Of a stretch of 64,000 bases of DNA, positions 63,273 through 64,000 are shown one piece after another. The notes under the pieces are model-generated. The model saw only the letters and a program-made list of their open reading frames with translations. It was not told the origin of the DNA and did no database searches. Each line of letters begins with the position of its first letter. Position 1 is the first letter of the stretch. The stretch is from Symbiodinium natans (Eukaryota > Sar > Dinophyceae > Suessiales > Symbiodiniaceae): NCBI GenBank assembly GCA_905221605.1, contig CAJNDS010002302.1:51001-115000 (forward strand), given 5' to 3'. Both the position numbers and the translations under genes were made by a program.

Positions 63273-63510
63273 GGCTCCAAGTAGCCCAAGGTAGGTATTG
63301 TTAATAGACTTCAGACCCAAAGTTGGTATGATTTGTAGACTTATATCCCGAAGTGGGTATCATTTTAGACGTCGGACCCCCAAACTAGGCATGACTTATA
63401 GACTTTAGACCCCAAAGTAGGTATGACTAATAGACTTTAAGACACCAAAGTCGGCATGATTATTATTGTAGACTTGAAGACCCCAAGAAACAAATTGTAT
63501 ACTTGGAGCC
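63273..63510. mobile_element. element with inverted ends and six internal tandem repeats
   Basis: The ends GGCTCCAAGTA and TACTTGGAGCC are a perfect 11-bp inverted repeat. Between them lie about six degenerate copies of a 40-45-bp unit containing TAGACTTTAGACCCCAAAGTA and GGTATGA. Confidence 0.8.
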
Positions 63511-63794
63511 CTTGGCCCTAGGGCGGCGGCCATCCATGACACGGAGCCACAAAGTGAATGCTTCAGGGTTTAGGGTTTCGGGTTAGGAAAATTAGGGGTG
63601 CCTGCTTGGGGGCGTCCTTATCAGCGGGGAATCCTACTATTTGGGGGACTTTATTCGGGGCCCCAACTTCGTAAACCTCCATTTTTGACAGTGCCATTCT
63701 AATGATAGAATCATGCTGCAGAGCGGCGCGCTAGGAATCCAAGCCCCTAAACCCTGAACCCTAAACCCTCAGCCCGAAGCTCTAAGCCAATAAC

Positions 63795-63900
63795 CCTAGA
63801 CAGTCTCCGAAAATAGGGGTACTCTTTTTGGGGACCTTTAAGGGGATTCTAGGTCTTTCGGGTATAAAAGGGGTACCCCTTTTTGGGAAATACCCAAATC
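63795..63900. repeat. dispersed repeat, related to 37890-37990
   Basis: Both copies share GGAAAATAGGGGT, CTTTTTGGG, GGATTCTA and TTTGGGAAATACCCA blocks in the same order. Confidence 0.75.
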
Positions 63901-64000
63901 CGCAAACTAGAGGACCACGGCAGAGGAGCATCAAAGAGCACTGCAACCCGAAATAAGGGAAATGCACGGTGACTAGTATTCGTATGATCATCTTCGAATA

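Noticed and set aside
1-64000. The window as a chromosome end
   Set aside because: Arrays occur in both orientations throughout, with no terminal polarity.

Overview
The window looks like nuclear DNA of a microbial eukaryote, most probably a dinoflagellate (inferred, not proven). Four observations support this. Plant-type telomere repeats (TTTAGGG) are scattered through the whole window in both orientations. Introns start with GA, GC or GT and end in AG followed by G. Many introns are complete terminal-inverted-repeat (TIR) elements of the introner type, flanked by 4-bp duplications. A relict of the 3' end of the dinoflagellate spliced leader lies just upstream of one gene. There are no operons and no ribosome binding sites, and I saw no recognisable tRNA or rRNA gene.

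The protein-coding part is small. The best gene is on the minus strand at 41270-44515: a TIR-like (Toll/interleukin-receptor-like) domain followed by ankyrin repeats, in eight exons. Six of its seven introns are TIR elements from three families, and removing them at the 4-bp duplications restores one reading frame of 625 codons. Other minus-strand genes are an FGGY-like sugar kinase fragment split by two elements (47293-48277), a CCCH zinc-finger protein with a relict spliced leader (6281-6976), an unrecognised 3' exon (56164-56880), a decayed ubiquitin-like/ankyrin gene (62267-63246) and a small two-exon gene with a microsatellite intron (10031-10468).

Between these lie many islands of about 50-120 bp without telomere repeats. 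They keep an open frame and often carry AG acceptors and GT or GC donors. They look like tiny exons of long, intron-rich genes. Recognisable ones include a CW-type zinc finger (1248-1301), a GYF domain (1963-2025), an EF-hand-like loop (55151-55207) and an RGG/ALYREF-like tail (29475-29551). I list them one by one with modest confidence, because I cannot tell which exons belong together.

The rest is telomere-type repeat in long perfect arrays and locally homogenised variants, at least eight families of short TIR elements, microsatellites and minisatellites. Several TIR elements carry a telomere-type array inside them. In one case an uninterrupted copy of the same element (13254-13365) is present in the window for comparison with the interrupted one (2838-2998).
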